The notes under the pieces are model-generated. The model did not search any database. It was not told the origin of the DNA and saw only the letters and a program-made list of their open reading frames with translations. The position numbers and the translations under genes are program-made. Below, piece by piece: positions 18,648 to 27,799 of a DNA stretch of 64,000 nucleotides. The first letter of the stretch is position 1; each line of letters opens with the position of its first letter. The DNA is from an uncultured Trichormus sp. Lineage in GTDB: Bacteria > Cyanobacteriota > Cyanobacteriia > Cyanobacteriales > Nostocaceae. The stretch covers positions 1 through 64,000 of the forward strand of contig CAKZGI010000288.1 in assembly GCA_936914905.1 (NCBI GenBank), read 5' to 3'.

Positions 18648-19672
18648 GCTTGGATTATTTGTCTTCACATTCATTGCATAAATCAGATTGGCCTTGGACT
18701 AATCAGCACCAAGATTGCATATCCAAAACAGCAAATATTTCTACATACCCTCGCATTAGTATTATCACACCCAGCTATAATCAAGGGATATTTATTGAGG
18801 AAACGATTCGTTCAGTATTACTCCAAGGTTATCCTAACCTAGAATATATAATTATTGATGGTGGTAGTACAGATAAAACCATTGATATTATCAATAAATA
18901 TGAACCTTGGATATATTATTGGGTAAGTGAACCTGATAACGGTCAGACTCATGCTATTAATAAAGGACTTGCCAAAGCCACTGGTGATATCATTGCTTAT
19001 ATCAACAGTGATGACTATTACTTGCCAGGAACACTGTTAAAGGTGGCTGAACATTTTCACCAATTTCCTGATACTGACTTACTGCACGGAGTCTGTCGTT
19101 ATGTGAACCAACAAGGGGAAAAAATCGGTGAACAATTTGGCGATATACAAACTTTAGAAGAAGTTTTAGATTTGTGGGATGTATGGTGGAAAAAACGCCA
19201 GTTTGTGCAACCAGAAGTTTTTTGGACAAGACGCATTACAGAGAAAATTGGTCTCTTAAGAGAAGAACTTAACTTTGTCATGGATTATGACTACTGGTGC
19301 AGAATTATTCAAGCTGGTGGACTCGTCAGGAAAATAGATTCTGAATTATCTTGTTTTCGATTTACTGAGCATCAAAAATCAAATCAGAATTTAAAAGTAG
19401 CGGAAGAATTACTTCATCTTATACAACCACAGCTTTGGAGTAGTTCCACCAGAATTTCGCTTCAAAAGCGATGCTTATTACAGGGTAACTGGTTGTACCA
19501 AGCTGTATTCTTGGAACAAGTTAAAATGTCTATTCAATCAAATGATAGGAAACAGAAGAGATATGCAAAGCTATTAAAAATTATTTTAACTCGTCCTCAA
19601 ATTTTATTGAGTTCAGGATTTGTCAACAGGATAAAGTTTTTTTTCAAAAAAAATGTTCACTGGATTGAATAA
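18644..19672 (+). CDS. Glycosyltransferase family 2
   Basis: A 342-residue GT2 enzyme of the WcaA/SpsA-like kind. ISIITPSYNQGIFIEETIRS begins the fold, followed by IIDGGSTDKTIDII, AYINSDDYYLPG (metal site) and NFVMDYDYWCRI. The remaining 100 residues are basic and helical and may contact the membrane. It overlaps the acyltransferase gene by 4 bp (ATGA), so the two are translationally coupled. Donor and acceptor cannot be inferred. Confidence 0.9.
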   Translation: MSLDYLSSHSLHKSDWPWTNQHQDCISKTANISTYPRISIITPSYNQGIFIEETIRSVLLQGYPNLEYIIIDGGSTDKTIDIINKYEPWIYYWVSEPDNGQTHAINKGLAKATGDIIAYINSDDYYLPGTLLKVAEHFHQFPDTDLLHGVCRYVNQQGEKIGEQFGDIQTLEEVLDLWDVWWKKRQFVQPEVFWTRRITEKIGLLREELNFVMDYDYWCRIIQAGGLVRKIDSELSCFRFTEHQKSNQNLKVAEELLHLIQPQLWSSSTRISLQKRCLLQGNWLYQAVFLEQVKMSIQSNDRKQKRYAKLLKIILTRPQILLSSGFVNRIKFFFKKNVHWIE

Positions 19673-19871
19673 TTTCTATTACCTAATCTAATAATGAGAG
19701 AAATTTAAAAAATGGAGTTAAATGATGAAATTATTTAAAATACCTATCGGTTCGGTTACTATTATCTTAAGTTTATTCAATTTCTGAGTGAGTTAGGTGT
19801 TTTTTATGGTAAAGTGAAGCAACCTATTAATTAATTTATTTTGTTAAATACATAAAATATAAATATATATA

Positions 19872-20861
19872 ATGAAAATTGCTGTTTTTGGCTACTATAA
19901 TGCTCTTAATGCTGGAGACGACCGCATTCAATACTGTATTACTAAATTATTCCAGGGTAACAATATTGTATTTTTACCTCACTATCTACCTCCTCCACAG
20001 GAATATCTTCAGAATTTCGATTGGATATTGATTGGTGGTGGTGGTCTAGTTTTTCAAAGAGTAGGAATATGGATAAATACAAAACAATGGCTAAAAAAAT
20101 GTAAAGCTAATATAGGTGTGTTTGGATTAGGAGTCAATATAATTTCTCCAGATTTATTACCTGAATTGTATGATTTAATTGAAAGATCAGAATTCTTTTA
20201 TGTTAGAGATGATCAGAGTAGGTCTTTACTCAATAATCATCCCAAAGTAGAAGTGCATCCAGACCTAACTTGGTGTTTTCCTTTCCCAGTAGAAAGAAAT
20301 ACCTCCACTAGCAATAAGATTGCAGTCAATTTAGTTCCATGTCACTGGAAAGAATTTGATGTAGAAATGTGGTTTAAAGAATTATCAGGATTTCAACTTA
20401 ATCCTTTTCCATTAAATTTTAATCAGGATGGAGATTTTGATTTATTAAAGAAATATTTTGGTGATTCAATACCCCAGGAATTTTCTTTGCAACCATTAAG
20501 AGGAAGTGAGATTCTGGTGGCGTGTAGATATCACGCTATCATCTTTGCTATGCAGATGGGAAAACCATTTATTGCTATAAATTACGATAAAAAAGTGCAT
20601 CGCTTACTAGCAGAAGCTAATCTTTCAGATTTATGCTTAGAAACTACAGAATTTGCTTTACTCTCTGGAAAAATAAATTTTATTTTAGAAAACAAATCAA
20701 AAATTAGAGAAAGAATTAGTTTATTTGTTAAGCAACAAAAAGAAAAGTCAATATATTTAACTGAAAATCTAATTAATAAAATTAAGCATCAACAAGAAAA
20801 TTCACTTACTCCATCTACTTTTTTAAAAAAAGTTTTAAAAAAAATACTGAAACGGAGTTGA
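19872..20861 (+). CDS. Polysaccharide pyruvyltransferase-family protein
   Basis: Belongs to the PS_pyruv_trans family (CsaB/ExoV/WcaK type), which transfers pyruvate from phosphoenolpyruvate to a sugar as a ketal, adding negative charge. Key segments: FGYYNALNAGDDRIQYC, DWILIGGGGLVFQ, IGVFGLGVN, VEVHPDLTWCF, and near the C terminus VACRYHAIIFAMQMGKPF, holding the conserved Arg and His. The length (329) is normal. A 199-bp gap precedes it, holding only a 21-codon ORF fragment (starting MMKLFKIPIG near 19723). The next gene starts 7 bp downstream. Confidence 0.88.
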   Translation: MKIAVFGYYNALNAGDDRIQYCITKLFQGNNIVFLPHYLPPPQEYLQNFDWILIGGGGLVFQRVGIWINTKQWLKKCKANIGVFGLGVNIISPDLLPELYDLIERSEFFYVRDDQSRSLLNNHPKVEVHPDLTWCFPFPVERNTSTSNKIAVNLVPCHWKEFDVEMWFKELSGFQLNPFPLNFNQDGDFDLLKKYFGDSIPQEFSLQPLRGSEILVACRYHAIIFAMQMGKPFIAINYDKKVHRLLAEANLSDLCLETTEFALLSGKINFILENKSKIRERISLFVKQQKEKSIYLTENLINKIKHQQENSLTPSTFLKKVLKKILKRS

Positions 20862-20868
20862 ATTATAA

Positions 20869-21771
20869 ATGTCTATTGGTTCAGCAATTTATCAGTTACA
20901 ACAAAAATATAAGCACGGATTTCTCACAGCATACTATAGAGATAGTGTGAGAAAAAGTATATTGAATTCTCAGCCAATTCCTAACACATCTGATGGAGTT
21001 TGTGAAATTCATGTTCTGACTTCTGCCAAAGACTGGTTAAACCTAGTCTGGACATTAAAGTCTTTTTATCATTTTTCCCAGCGTCAATATTCTCTGTGTA
21101 TTCACGATGATGGAACTCTAACTCAGGAAAATATCGCAACTTTTAAGTATCATTTTCCCAATGCACGGATTATTGACAGAAAACAAGCTGACGAAAACGT
21201 TTTACCATTATTATCATGTTATCCTCGCTGTTTAGAGTTTCGCAAGACTAATCACCTATCTCCTAAAGTATTTGATTTCGCCTTATATTTGCAAAGCGAT
21301 CGCTTGCTGCTTCTAGATAGTGATATTTTATTTTTTAAAGAACCCACAGAACTACTGAACCGTATTGAAAACCTAGATTATCAACTAAATACACTGAATG
21401 CTGATGTAGATAGTACTTACACAGTTGGACCAGAAATGGTAAAAACTAATATTGGTTTTGATTTAGCTGCCAGAGTCAATTCAGGATTAGGACTAATTCA
21501 CAAAAACTCATTAAATTTGAATTGGATAGAAGAATTTTTAGACCTACCAAATATTATTGGACATTTCTGGCGCATTGAACAAACTATTTATGCTTTGTGT
21601 AGTTCTCGTTTTGGAGTAGAACTGTTACCACCAGCTTATGATATCCATTTAGAAGGAAGTATCAACGGTTCACCATCTCGTCACTATGTGGGTAAAATTA
21701 GACACCTAATGTACAGCGAAGGAATTCGTCATCTGGTGCAGAATAGATTTCTTAAGGAGTTACAGCGATGA
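20869..21771 (+). CDS. Putative nucleotide-sugar glycosyltransferase (GT8/GT77-like)
   Basis: A 300-residue protein whose middle contains YLQSDRLLLLDSDILFFKEP, the DxD metal-binding segment seen in GT8/GT77-type GT-A enzymes, and AARVNSGLGLIHKNSLNL and FWRIEQTIYALCSSRFG, which resemble acceptor-loop regions. The opening EIHVLTSAKDWLNLVWTLKS is also typical of a nucleotide-binding start. It is squeezed between a pyruvyltransferase gene (7-bp gap) and a GT4 gene (4-bp overlap), so the three are probably co-translated. I cannot place it in a defined family by eye. Confidence 0.72.
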   Translation: MSIGSAIYQLQQKYKHGFLTAYYRDSVRKSILNSQPIPNTSDGVCEIHVLTSAKDWLNLVWTLKSFYHFSQRQYSLCIHDDGTLTQENIATFKYHFPNARIIDRKQADENVLPLLSCYPRCLEFRKTNHLSPKVFDFALYLQSDRLLLLDSDILFFKEPTELLNRIENLDYQLNTLNADVDSTYTVGPEMVKTNIGFDLAARVNSGLGLIHKNSLNLNWIEEFLDLPNIIGHFWRIEQTIYALCSSRFGVELLPPAYDIHLEGSINGSPSRHYVGKIRHLMYSEGIRHLVQNRFLKELQR

Positions 21772-22871
21772 TTTTTGCTGAAGAATTGGCAGTAACCTTG
21801 ACGGTTTTGATGATACCTGATTACCGCACTGATAATCCTTATCAAACACTTTTATCTAAAGCCTTAGAGAATCAAGGAGTAAAAGTTTTAGTTCCTTGTG
21901 GTTATCGTCGAGTCTTTCCCATCTATAGGGCAATTAAAAGTAAAGAGAAAATAAATATTTTACATTTACATTGGATAAGTCCATACTTAAAAGGTAAAAA
22001 TGTATTTACAAAATCAATTTATGCTTTAAAACTTCTCATTGATATTTATTTAACTAAATGGGCAGGAGTGAAAATAGTTTGGACATATCATAATCACATT
22101 TCCCATGATTCGCAATTTATTTTTTTAGAAAAATGGTTGCAACAAAATTTGTTTCATTTAGCAGATACAATTATTGTTCACCATGCTTCTTCCATAGAAG
22201 ATATTGCTCAAAATTTTAAAATCGAAAGATTAAAATTTGCAGTTATTCCACATGGACACTATCGAGGAATTTACGGAAGCCTAATTTCTAAAATTGAAGC
22301 CAGAAAAGCTCTGGGAATACCATTAGATAGTCGCATTTACCTCAACTTAGGTATGTTACGACCTTACAAGGGACTTGAACCCTTACTAAAGGTTTGGAGT
22401 GAAAATCAGGAATTTCTGCAAGCAAGCACCTTATTGATAGCAGGAAAAGCATTAGATGAACTTTATTTACATAAACTAGCTAAATTAGCTGCTTCTGCAC
22501 AAGGAGTTATTCTTCATTCAGATTTTGTAGAAGATAGGAAAATACATCTTTATTTTAGTGCTGCTGATGTAGTCGTGTTACCATTTGAAAAAATTTTAAC
22601 TTCTGGTAGTTTGATTTTAGCGATGTCTTACAATAAACCAATTATTGCTCCTCGTACTAATAGCATAGTCGAAACCTTAGGAGCAGGGGATTGGTTGCTT
22701 TATGAATTCGCAGATAATCAGGGATTATTGAAATCATTAAAAGCAAGCACTGAAGTAGACTTAAATAAATTAAGTAATTTAGTTAGAAATGGTTGCGATA
22801 AATTATCATGGGATAATATTGGCATCAAAACTTATCACGTTTACGAAAACGTCTCGAATCGAAAAAACTAA
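21768..22871 (+). CDS. GT4-type glycosyltransferase
   Basis: A 367-residue GT-B enzyme. The N-terminal half contains INILHLHWISPYLKG and IVWTYHNHISHDSQF; the C-terminal half has YLNLGMLRPYKGLEPLLKV, a typical sugar-nucleotide-binding entry, and VVVLPFEKILTSGSLILAMS, where the family usually has an E-x7-E motif. Only the first glutamate is clear, so the donor site deviates from canonical GT4. Start ATG 21768 overlaps the previous stop by 4 bp. Confidence 0.85.
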   Translation: MIFAEELAVTLTVLMIPDYRTDNPYQTLLSKALENQGVKVLVPCGYRRVFPIYRAIKSKEKINILHLHWISPYLKGKNVFTKSIYALKLLIDIYLTKWAGVKIVWTYHNHISHDSQFIFLEKWLQQNLFHLADTIIVHHASSIEDIAQNFKIERLKFAVIPHGHYRGIYGSLISKIEARKALGIPLDSRIYLNLGMLRPYKGLEPLLKVWSENQEFLQASTLLIAGKALDELYLHKLAKLAASAQGVILHSDFVEDRKIHLYFSAADVVVLPFEKILTSGSLILAMSYNKPIIAPRTNSIVETLGAGDWLLYEFADNQGLLKSLKASTEVDLNKLSNLVRNGCDKLSWDNIGIKTYHVYENVSNRKN

Positions 22872-22911
22872 TTATTAATTAGTCCGTAATTTTATAATTA
22901 CTTTTTTATTT

Positions 22912-23892
22912 ATGCCTATAATTGCCTTATTGATGTCAGATCGCTCCGTTCATTCCCAAAATTACTTTCGACAATTTATTACAGAAAATGGAGATAATTT
23001 TTGGCAATCAACCCAGTTTGTTATTAATCCAGAGAAAGGTAAATTTGACGGAATGATAGTCTATCAGAGCGTCAAAGCATTAGATAAAACATACCAACTG
23101 AGTTGTCCAAAAACACGCACACTGCTAGTCTTAAAAGAACCACCAGATATCCTCTATCTTCCTGAAGGATATACAAGACAATTTTATTGTACATTAGGTC
23201 AAGATAATCGCGTAAAGTCCACAAAGCGTATCCTTTCCTATGCTGGATATCATTGGTATGTGGAAATAAATATTCGTGATGCAATTAACACATATAATTC
23301 ACCAAAAACCAAAGTAATATCAGCAGTAGTTTCTGGCAAAACTGACACTATTGGTCATCGCCAAAGACTAAATTTTATGTATGAAATGAAAAAACACTTT
23401 GGTGAGCAATTAGATTGGTTTGGTAGAGGTATTCAAGAATTGGTTAATTGTAAGGCAGATGCTCTACTTGATTACAAATATCATATAGTTCTTGAAAATG
23501 GAGCTTGGCCACATTACTGGACAGAAAAATTAGCCGATGCTTTTGTTTCTAACTGCTTTCCATTTTACTGGGGAGCGCCAAATATACTGGACTATTTTGA
23601 GCCAGAATCATTAAAAATGATTGATGTAAATGATATTGCAGGGTCAATCGAATCTATAGAACAAGCTATTGCTCAGGATATATATATAACTGCCCAACCT
23701 GCTCTGGCGCAAGCTAGGAATAAGATTCTTACAGACTATCATCCATATCAAACTTACCTAGATTTATTCAATAGTTTTCCAGCCACTAAACACAGTGATA
23801 TTGTAATTAAACCACATAATAATTTTAAATATGACTTGATGACTCGCTTGCAAATCCATGCAAATAAAATCATAAAGGAAATGACAGTTTAA
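22912..23892 (+). CDS. GT10-type (alpha-1,3-fucosyltransferase-like) glycosyltransferase
   Basis: The C-terminal half carries the GT10 signature: YKYHIVLENGAWPHYWTEKL followed by ADAFVSNCFPFYWGAPNI and DYFEPESLKMIDVND. In known GT10 enzymes this region binds GDP-fucose (or a related GDP-sugar) and the acceptor. An upstream DTIGHRQRLNFMYEMKKHF segment also fits. The 326-residue length is close to bacterial FucT proteins without their heptad-repeat tail. No GDP-fucose synthesis genes (gmd, fcl) lie in the window, so the donor must come from elsewhere or be another GDP-sugar. Confidence 0.85.
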   Translation: MPIIALLMSDRSVHSQNYFRQFITENGDNFWQSTQFVINPEKGKFDGMIVYQSVKALDKTYQLSCPKTRTLLVLKEPPDILYLPEGYTRQFYCTLGQDNRVKSTKRILSYAGYHWYVEINIRDAINTYNSPKTKVISAVVSGKTDTIGHRQRLNFMYEMKKHFGEQLDWFGRGIQELVNCKADALLDYKYHIVLENGAWPHYWTEKLADAFVSNCFPFYWGAPNILDYFEPESLKMIDVNDIAGSIESIEQAIAQDIYITAQPALAQARNKILTDYHPYQTYLDLFNSFPATKHSDIVIKPHNNFKYDLMTRLQIHANKIIKEMTV

Positions 23893-23928
23893 ATTTTTCA
23901 TTTTTTTAGTGGTGTAAAACCATTCAAC

Positions 23929-24912
23929 ATGAACCCAAAAGTCAGTATTCTTATTCCCTGCTACAACGCAGAAAAATGGATTGCACAAGCCATAGAAAGT
24001 GCATTAAATCAAACTTATCCTTATAAAGAAGTAATTATTGTTGATGATGGCTCTACAGATAGAAGTTTAGAAGTAATTAAAGGTTTTGGTAATTCCATTT
24101 ATTGGGAAACAAGAGAAAATCGCGGAGGTAACATTGCCCGTAATCGTTTGTTAGAAATAAGTACAGGAGAATGGATACAATATCTAGACGCAGATGATTA
24201 TCTACTGCTAACCAAGATTGAAAAACAAATCAATTTTCTAGAACAAGTCTCTTGTATAGATATTATTTACAGTCCCAGTATTCTTGAATATTGGGAAACA
24301 GAAATGGTAAAACAAGAAATTTTGCCTATTTCTGAACCCCATGATCCTTGGATTTTGTTAGCCTTGTGGCAGTTACCACAAACAGGTAGTCCTCTGTGGA
24401 AAAAACAGGCTCTTTTAGATGTAGGAAAATGGAAAATTAATCAACCCGTCTGTCAAGAACATGAGTTGTATTTACGACTCCTCAAAGGAGGGAAAAAATT
24501 TGCATATTTTCATGATTCTGGTTCAGTTTACAGGCAATGGAGCGAATCCACTCTTTGTAAAAAAGATAAAACATTAACCTATCAGCATCGTTCAGAAATT
24601 ACAGATGATTTAGAATCATATTTAAAATTAATTAATGAACTGAATAATGAGCGTCTTTATGCTATTAATAAATCCAGATTTGATTGTGCTAGAATAATTT
24701 GGTTATTCAATAGAACATGGGCAAAAAGCATAATTAGAAAAATTCATGAATCAGAACACGATTTTCAGTTACCTAGCTCCACAGTGCCTAAATTATATCA
24801 GATTATATATCATTATTGGGGCTTTGAAGCTGCTGAAATAACCGCAAAATTGAAAAGACAAGTTTTAGGGTTAACTCAATACATAATTAAATATGCAAAA
24901 GGAAAGATTTAA
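23929..24912 (+). CDS. Glycosyltransferase family 2
   Basis: GT-A enzyme of 327 residues: VSILIPCYNAEKWIAQAIES, IIVDDGSTDRSLEVI, YLDADDYLLLTK (metal site) and CQEHELYLRLLKGG (acceptor/base region). It resembles O-antigen and exopolysaccharide GT2 transferases. The 3' end overlaps the next gene by 20 bp in another frame, which argues for tight co-expression. Donor unknown. Confidence 0.9.
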   Translation: MNPKVSILIPCYNAEKWIAQAIESALNQTYPYKEVIIVDDGSTDRSLEVIKGFGNSIYWETRENRGGNIARNRLLEISTGEWIQYLDADDYLLLTKIEKQINFLEQVSCIDIIYSPSILEYWETEMVKQEILPISEPHDPWILLALWQLPQTGSPLWKKQALLDVGKWKINQPVCQEHELYLRLLKGGKKFAYFHDSGSVYRQWSESTLCKKDKTLTYQHRSEITDDLESYLKLINELNNERLYAINKSRFDCARIIWLFNRTWAKSIIRKIHESEHDFQLPSSTVPKLYQIIYHYWGFEAAEITAKLKRQVLGLTQYIIKYAKGKI

Positions 24913-25714
24913 AATCCACTCCATTTGTTTAGTCAAAAATGAAGTTGATATTATTGGATTCTGTTTAGAAAAAGCTTGTCAGTGGTCTGATTATATCTAC
25001 GTTTATGATGGTGAAAGCACAGATGGTACTTGGGAAAAAGTTCTGTCAATGCAGAATGGACAAATTATTCCCTGGAAGCAAGATGGGAAAGTCTTTCAAG
25101 AATCCCTCAGAGGTGAAGTATTCAATGCTTTCAAGCATCAAGCCAAGCCAGGTGATTGGTGGTGTCATCTTGATGCTGATGAATTTTATCTCAAGTCTCC
25201 TCGTGAATTTCTGGCTAACGTTAGTCAGTTTAATCACGTCGTTTGGGGAATGGCTATCGAATACTACCTAACTGATAAAGATATTAATTCCCTAGATTTT
25301 AGTCAACCAATCTCGGAAATATTATTATCACTAAAGTTTTACAAAATTGAGAATTCTGAACCTAGATTTTTCAGACATCGTGATGGTTTAATTTGGGATA
25401 TCGGTTCATGGCCGAAACATATAGGCGTAGTTAATAAAGAACGTATTTTATACAAGCATTATAAATACAGAACTCCTGAACAAATTCAGAAAAGATTAGA
25501 TACTCGCCGTCTTGCTAGAGAACGGGGTTTTCCTGGTTGGGATCATGCTGTAGAAAAAGATTGGCGACACAAAATTACCAACTCTCATCAACTAAATTCT
25601 GATCAACAAGATGGAAATTATATTATAGATACAGCCGAACTACCGAATCATTTAGAATCTTTTACCCAAAGAATACTGAAAATATTCATGCATACTCTCA
25701 GAATTTGGACTTAG
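24893..25714 (+). CDS. GT2-like glycosyltransferase (PF13704-type)
   Basis: The 273-residue product begins HSICLVKNEVDIIGFCLEKA and has YIYVYDGESTDGTWEKV and WWCHLDADEFYLKSPREF, the hallmarks of the Glyco_tranf_2_4 group. Members of this group handle sugars in surface-glycan pathways, but few have been characterised. The later part contains several Trp and Arg residues and a histidine pair near HYKYRTPEQIQKR. Start ATG 24893 lies within the previous gene (20-bp overlap). Confidence 0.82.
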   Translation: MQKERFKIHSICLVKNEVDIIGFCLEKACQWSDYIYVYDGESTDGTWEKVLSMQNGQIIPWKQDGKVFQESLRGEVFNAFKHQAKPGDWWCHLDADEFYLKSPREFLANVSQFNHVVWGMAIEYYLTDKDINSLDFSQPISEILLSLKFYKIENSEPRFFRHRDGLIWDIGSWPKHIGVVNKERILYKHYKYRTPEQIQKRLDTRRLARERGFPGWDHAVEKDWRHKITNSHQLNSDQQDGNYIIDTAELPNHLESFTQRILKIFMHTLRIWT

Positions 25715-25778
25715 CTATTATTTGCAACATACAGCAGCAGATAAATGAAATACACAACGAGACTTGCAAAATCTCAAA

Positions 25779-25820
25779 CTAACAAGATTTTATTGCTGAC
25801 TAACAAGATTTTATTGTTGA
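25779..25820. repeat. 21-bp tandem duplication with one mismatch
   Basis: CTAACAAGATTTTATTGCTGA (25779-25799) is followed directly by the same unit with one C-to-T change (25800-25820). It fills the gap between a GT2-like gene and the second pyruvyltransferase gene. Confidence 0.85.
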
Positions 25821-25853
25821 ATGCTGAATCGCTGCTGTAATTGAGAAATTATA

Positions 25854-26711
25854 ATGAAATTATACTATGCAAACAAGACCAGAAGTTATGTTACCTTTGG
25901 TAACTTTGGTGATGATCTAAATGGTTGGCTTTGGCCACAACTTTTACCCGGAGTTTTTAATGATGATGCTTCTGAAAGCGCATTTGTAGGATTTGGAACA
26001 CTGCTGAATGAAAACCTACCACAATTCAAACGTACTGTTATTTTTGGGACTGGTCATGGTTTTGGTAAACTTCCGCAAATAGATGATACTTGGAAAATAT
26101 ATTGTGTGAGAGGTCCCCTGACTGCTGCTGCCTTAAACCTCCCAGAAGCATTAGGAATTGCTGATACTGCTATTTTAGTAAACCGAATTTATCGTCCTGC
26201 TGATACAAGTAAGAAATATAAAGTGGCTTTTATTCCCTATGCGTGGGAGATGGAAAATAGCCCAGAAATATTTTTAGAAGTTTGTCGACAATTAAACTAT
26301 ATTTGTATTGATCCACGTTGGAAGGTAGAAAAAGTTCTTCAGGAAATTAGTAAATCTGAACTTGTGGTTAGCGCGGCTATGCATGGTGCAATCGTGGCTG
26401 ACGCACTGCGAGTACCTTGGATTTCTGTAAAATCTAATGCAGGTATACCTGACTTTAAATGGAAGGATTTTTGCCAATCATTGAGTATGGAATACAAAAT
26501 TAATCGGTTTTACAGATTTAATAGTCTTAGTAAAAGAAATCCGGCATTCAAATATATTGAGATTAAAAGAATGGTTTTTTTTCTTAAAAAGCTTGTGCAT
26601 CAGTCTGAATTTCAATTGAGTAAAGACTTAGTTTTTAATGATAAACTAAATCAGTTAGAAGAAAGAATTTACTTCTTTAAACGAGACTTCAAATCTGGTT
26701 TATTCGATTAA
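25854..26711 (+). CDS. Second polysaccharide pyruvyltransferase-family protein (ExoV-like)
   Basis: A 285-residue member of the pyruvyltransferase family, different in sequence from the one at 19872. It has VTFGNFGDDLNGWLWPQ, FVGFGTLLNENLP, VIFGTGHGFG, YCVRGPLTAAALNLP and GIADTAILV, then VVSAAMHGAIVADALRVPW with the conserved catalytic-type histidine. The pattern matches ExoV-like proteins, which ketal-pyruvylate exopolysaccharide sugars. Two such enzymes in one locus suggest two pyruvylated positions, or an end-capping and an internal modification. Start ATG 25854 is clear. Confidence 0.87.
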   Translation: MKLYYANKTRSYVTFGNFGDDLNGWLWPQLLPGVFNDDASESAFVGFGTLLNENLPQFKRTVIFGTGHGFGKLPQIDDTWKIYCVRGPLTAAALNLPEALGIADTAILVNRIYRPADTSKKYKVAFIPYAWEMENSPEIFLEVCRQLNYICIDPRWKVEKVLQEISKSELVVSAAMHGAIVADALRVPWISVKSNAGIPDFKWKDFCQSLSMEYKINRFYRFNSLSKRNPAFKYIEIKRMVFFLKKLVHQSEFQLSKDLVFNDKLNQLEERIYFFKRDFKSGLFD

Positions 26712-26735
26712 TATGTTTTAATTCAAGATCTTATT

Positions 26736-27665
26736 ATGGTATTTTTTTCCATCGTTATTCCTGTATTTAATAGAGCTAATTTAATTCAAATAACAATTGA
26801 GTCAATTTTAAATCAAAATATTGATAATTACGAAATTATTATTGTTGATGATGGTTCTACAGATAATACTATTGAGATTTTACAAGAATACGGCAGTAAA
26901 ATCAAACTTTTTACCCAACGAAATCAAGGTCCAGGAAAAGCAAGAAATATTGGCATTGAACATTCTCAAGGAGAGTATATTGCCTTTCTTGACAGTGATG
27001 ATCTATGGTTTCCGTGGACTTTAGATGTTTATGCTCAAATCATTAAAGCAACAAATAATCCAGCTTTTTTGGCAGGACAATCTATATTTTTTAGTAAATC
27101 TATATCATTTAGTAATGAACACGAGCTGGAATTTGTACAAATTCCCCAACTTCAATACAGATTTTATCAAAACTTATACGCATCCAGTAAAGATGTCAGC
27201 TCATTTTTAACCAGTTCAGTTGTTATTCGTCGTGATACTCTACAACAATTAGGCGGTTTCACAGATCAATGGATTAATTCAGAAGACAACGATTTGTGGT
27301 TAAGATTGGGAACGGCAGAAGGATTTGTTTACATTGATTCTCCCTATGTGTTAGCCTATCGTCAACATTCTCATAGTGCCATCTCTATAGCTACGAAAAC
27401 TTATGATGGAACTCGCTACCTAATACAACAAGAAAAACAAAATCAATATCCTGGTGGCAAAATACGAGAGAAAGAAAGACTAGAAATATTGACAAGACAT
27501 ATTAGACCTGTTAGTTTAAGCTGTTTACATGAAAACGAAGTTCACAAAGGTTGGCAATTATATAAAGAGACATTCCTATGGCATCTTGTGTTAGGTCGGT
27601 TTCGTTATCTGATTGGGTTCTTATGGCTGATATGTGTTTCAATAATTAGCTATCGCCGCCAATAG
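26736..27665 (+). CDS. Glycosyltransferase family 2
   Basis: A 309-residue GT-A enzyme: VFFSIVIPVFNRANLIQITI, IIIVDDGSTDNTIEIL, YIAFLDSDDLWFPW and WINSEDNDLWLRLG. The C-terminal end has a hydrophobic stretch (YLIGFLWLICVSIISY) that may anchor it in the membrane. It starts 24 bp after the pyruvyltransferase gene, so the two are probably cotranscribed. Donor and acceptor unknown. Confidence 0.9.
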   Translation: MVFFSIVIPVFNRANLIQITIESILNQNIDNYEIIIVDDGSTDNTIEILQEYGSKIKLFTQRNQGPGKARNIGIEHSQGEYIAFLDSDDLWFPWTLDVYAQIIKATNNPAFLAGQSIFFSKSISFSNEHELEFVQIPQLQYRFYQNLYASSKDVSSFLTSSVVIRRDTLQQLGGFTDQWINSEDNDLWLRLGTAEGFVYIDSPYVLAYRQHSHSAISIATKTYDGTRYLIQQEKQNQYPGGKIREKERLEILTRHIRPVSLSCLHENEVHKGWQLYKETFLWHLVLGRFRYLIGFLWLICVSIISYRRQ

Positions 27666-27799
27666 AATTCTTTAACCTAAAGATGTTGGTTATGAGCAAT
27701 CTACGGTGATATCGGTTGTCAGTTAAATCAGAACACGAAGAGAGCAAAACTTAGATACCAAAAGACTTTCAACCCTGTTCCCTGATAAATCATCATCTT

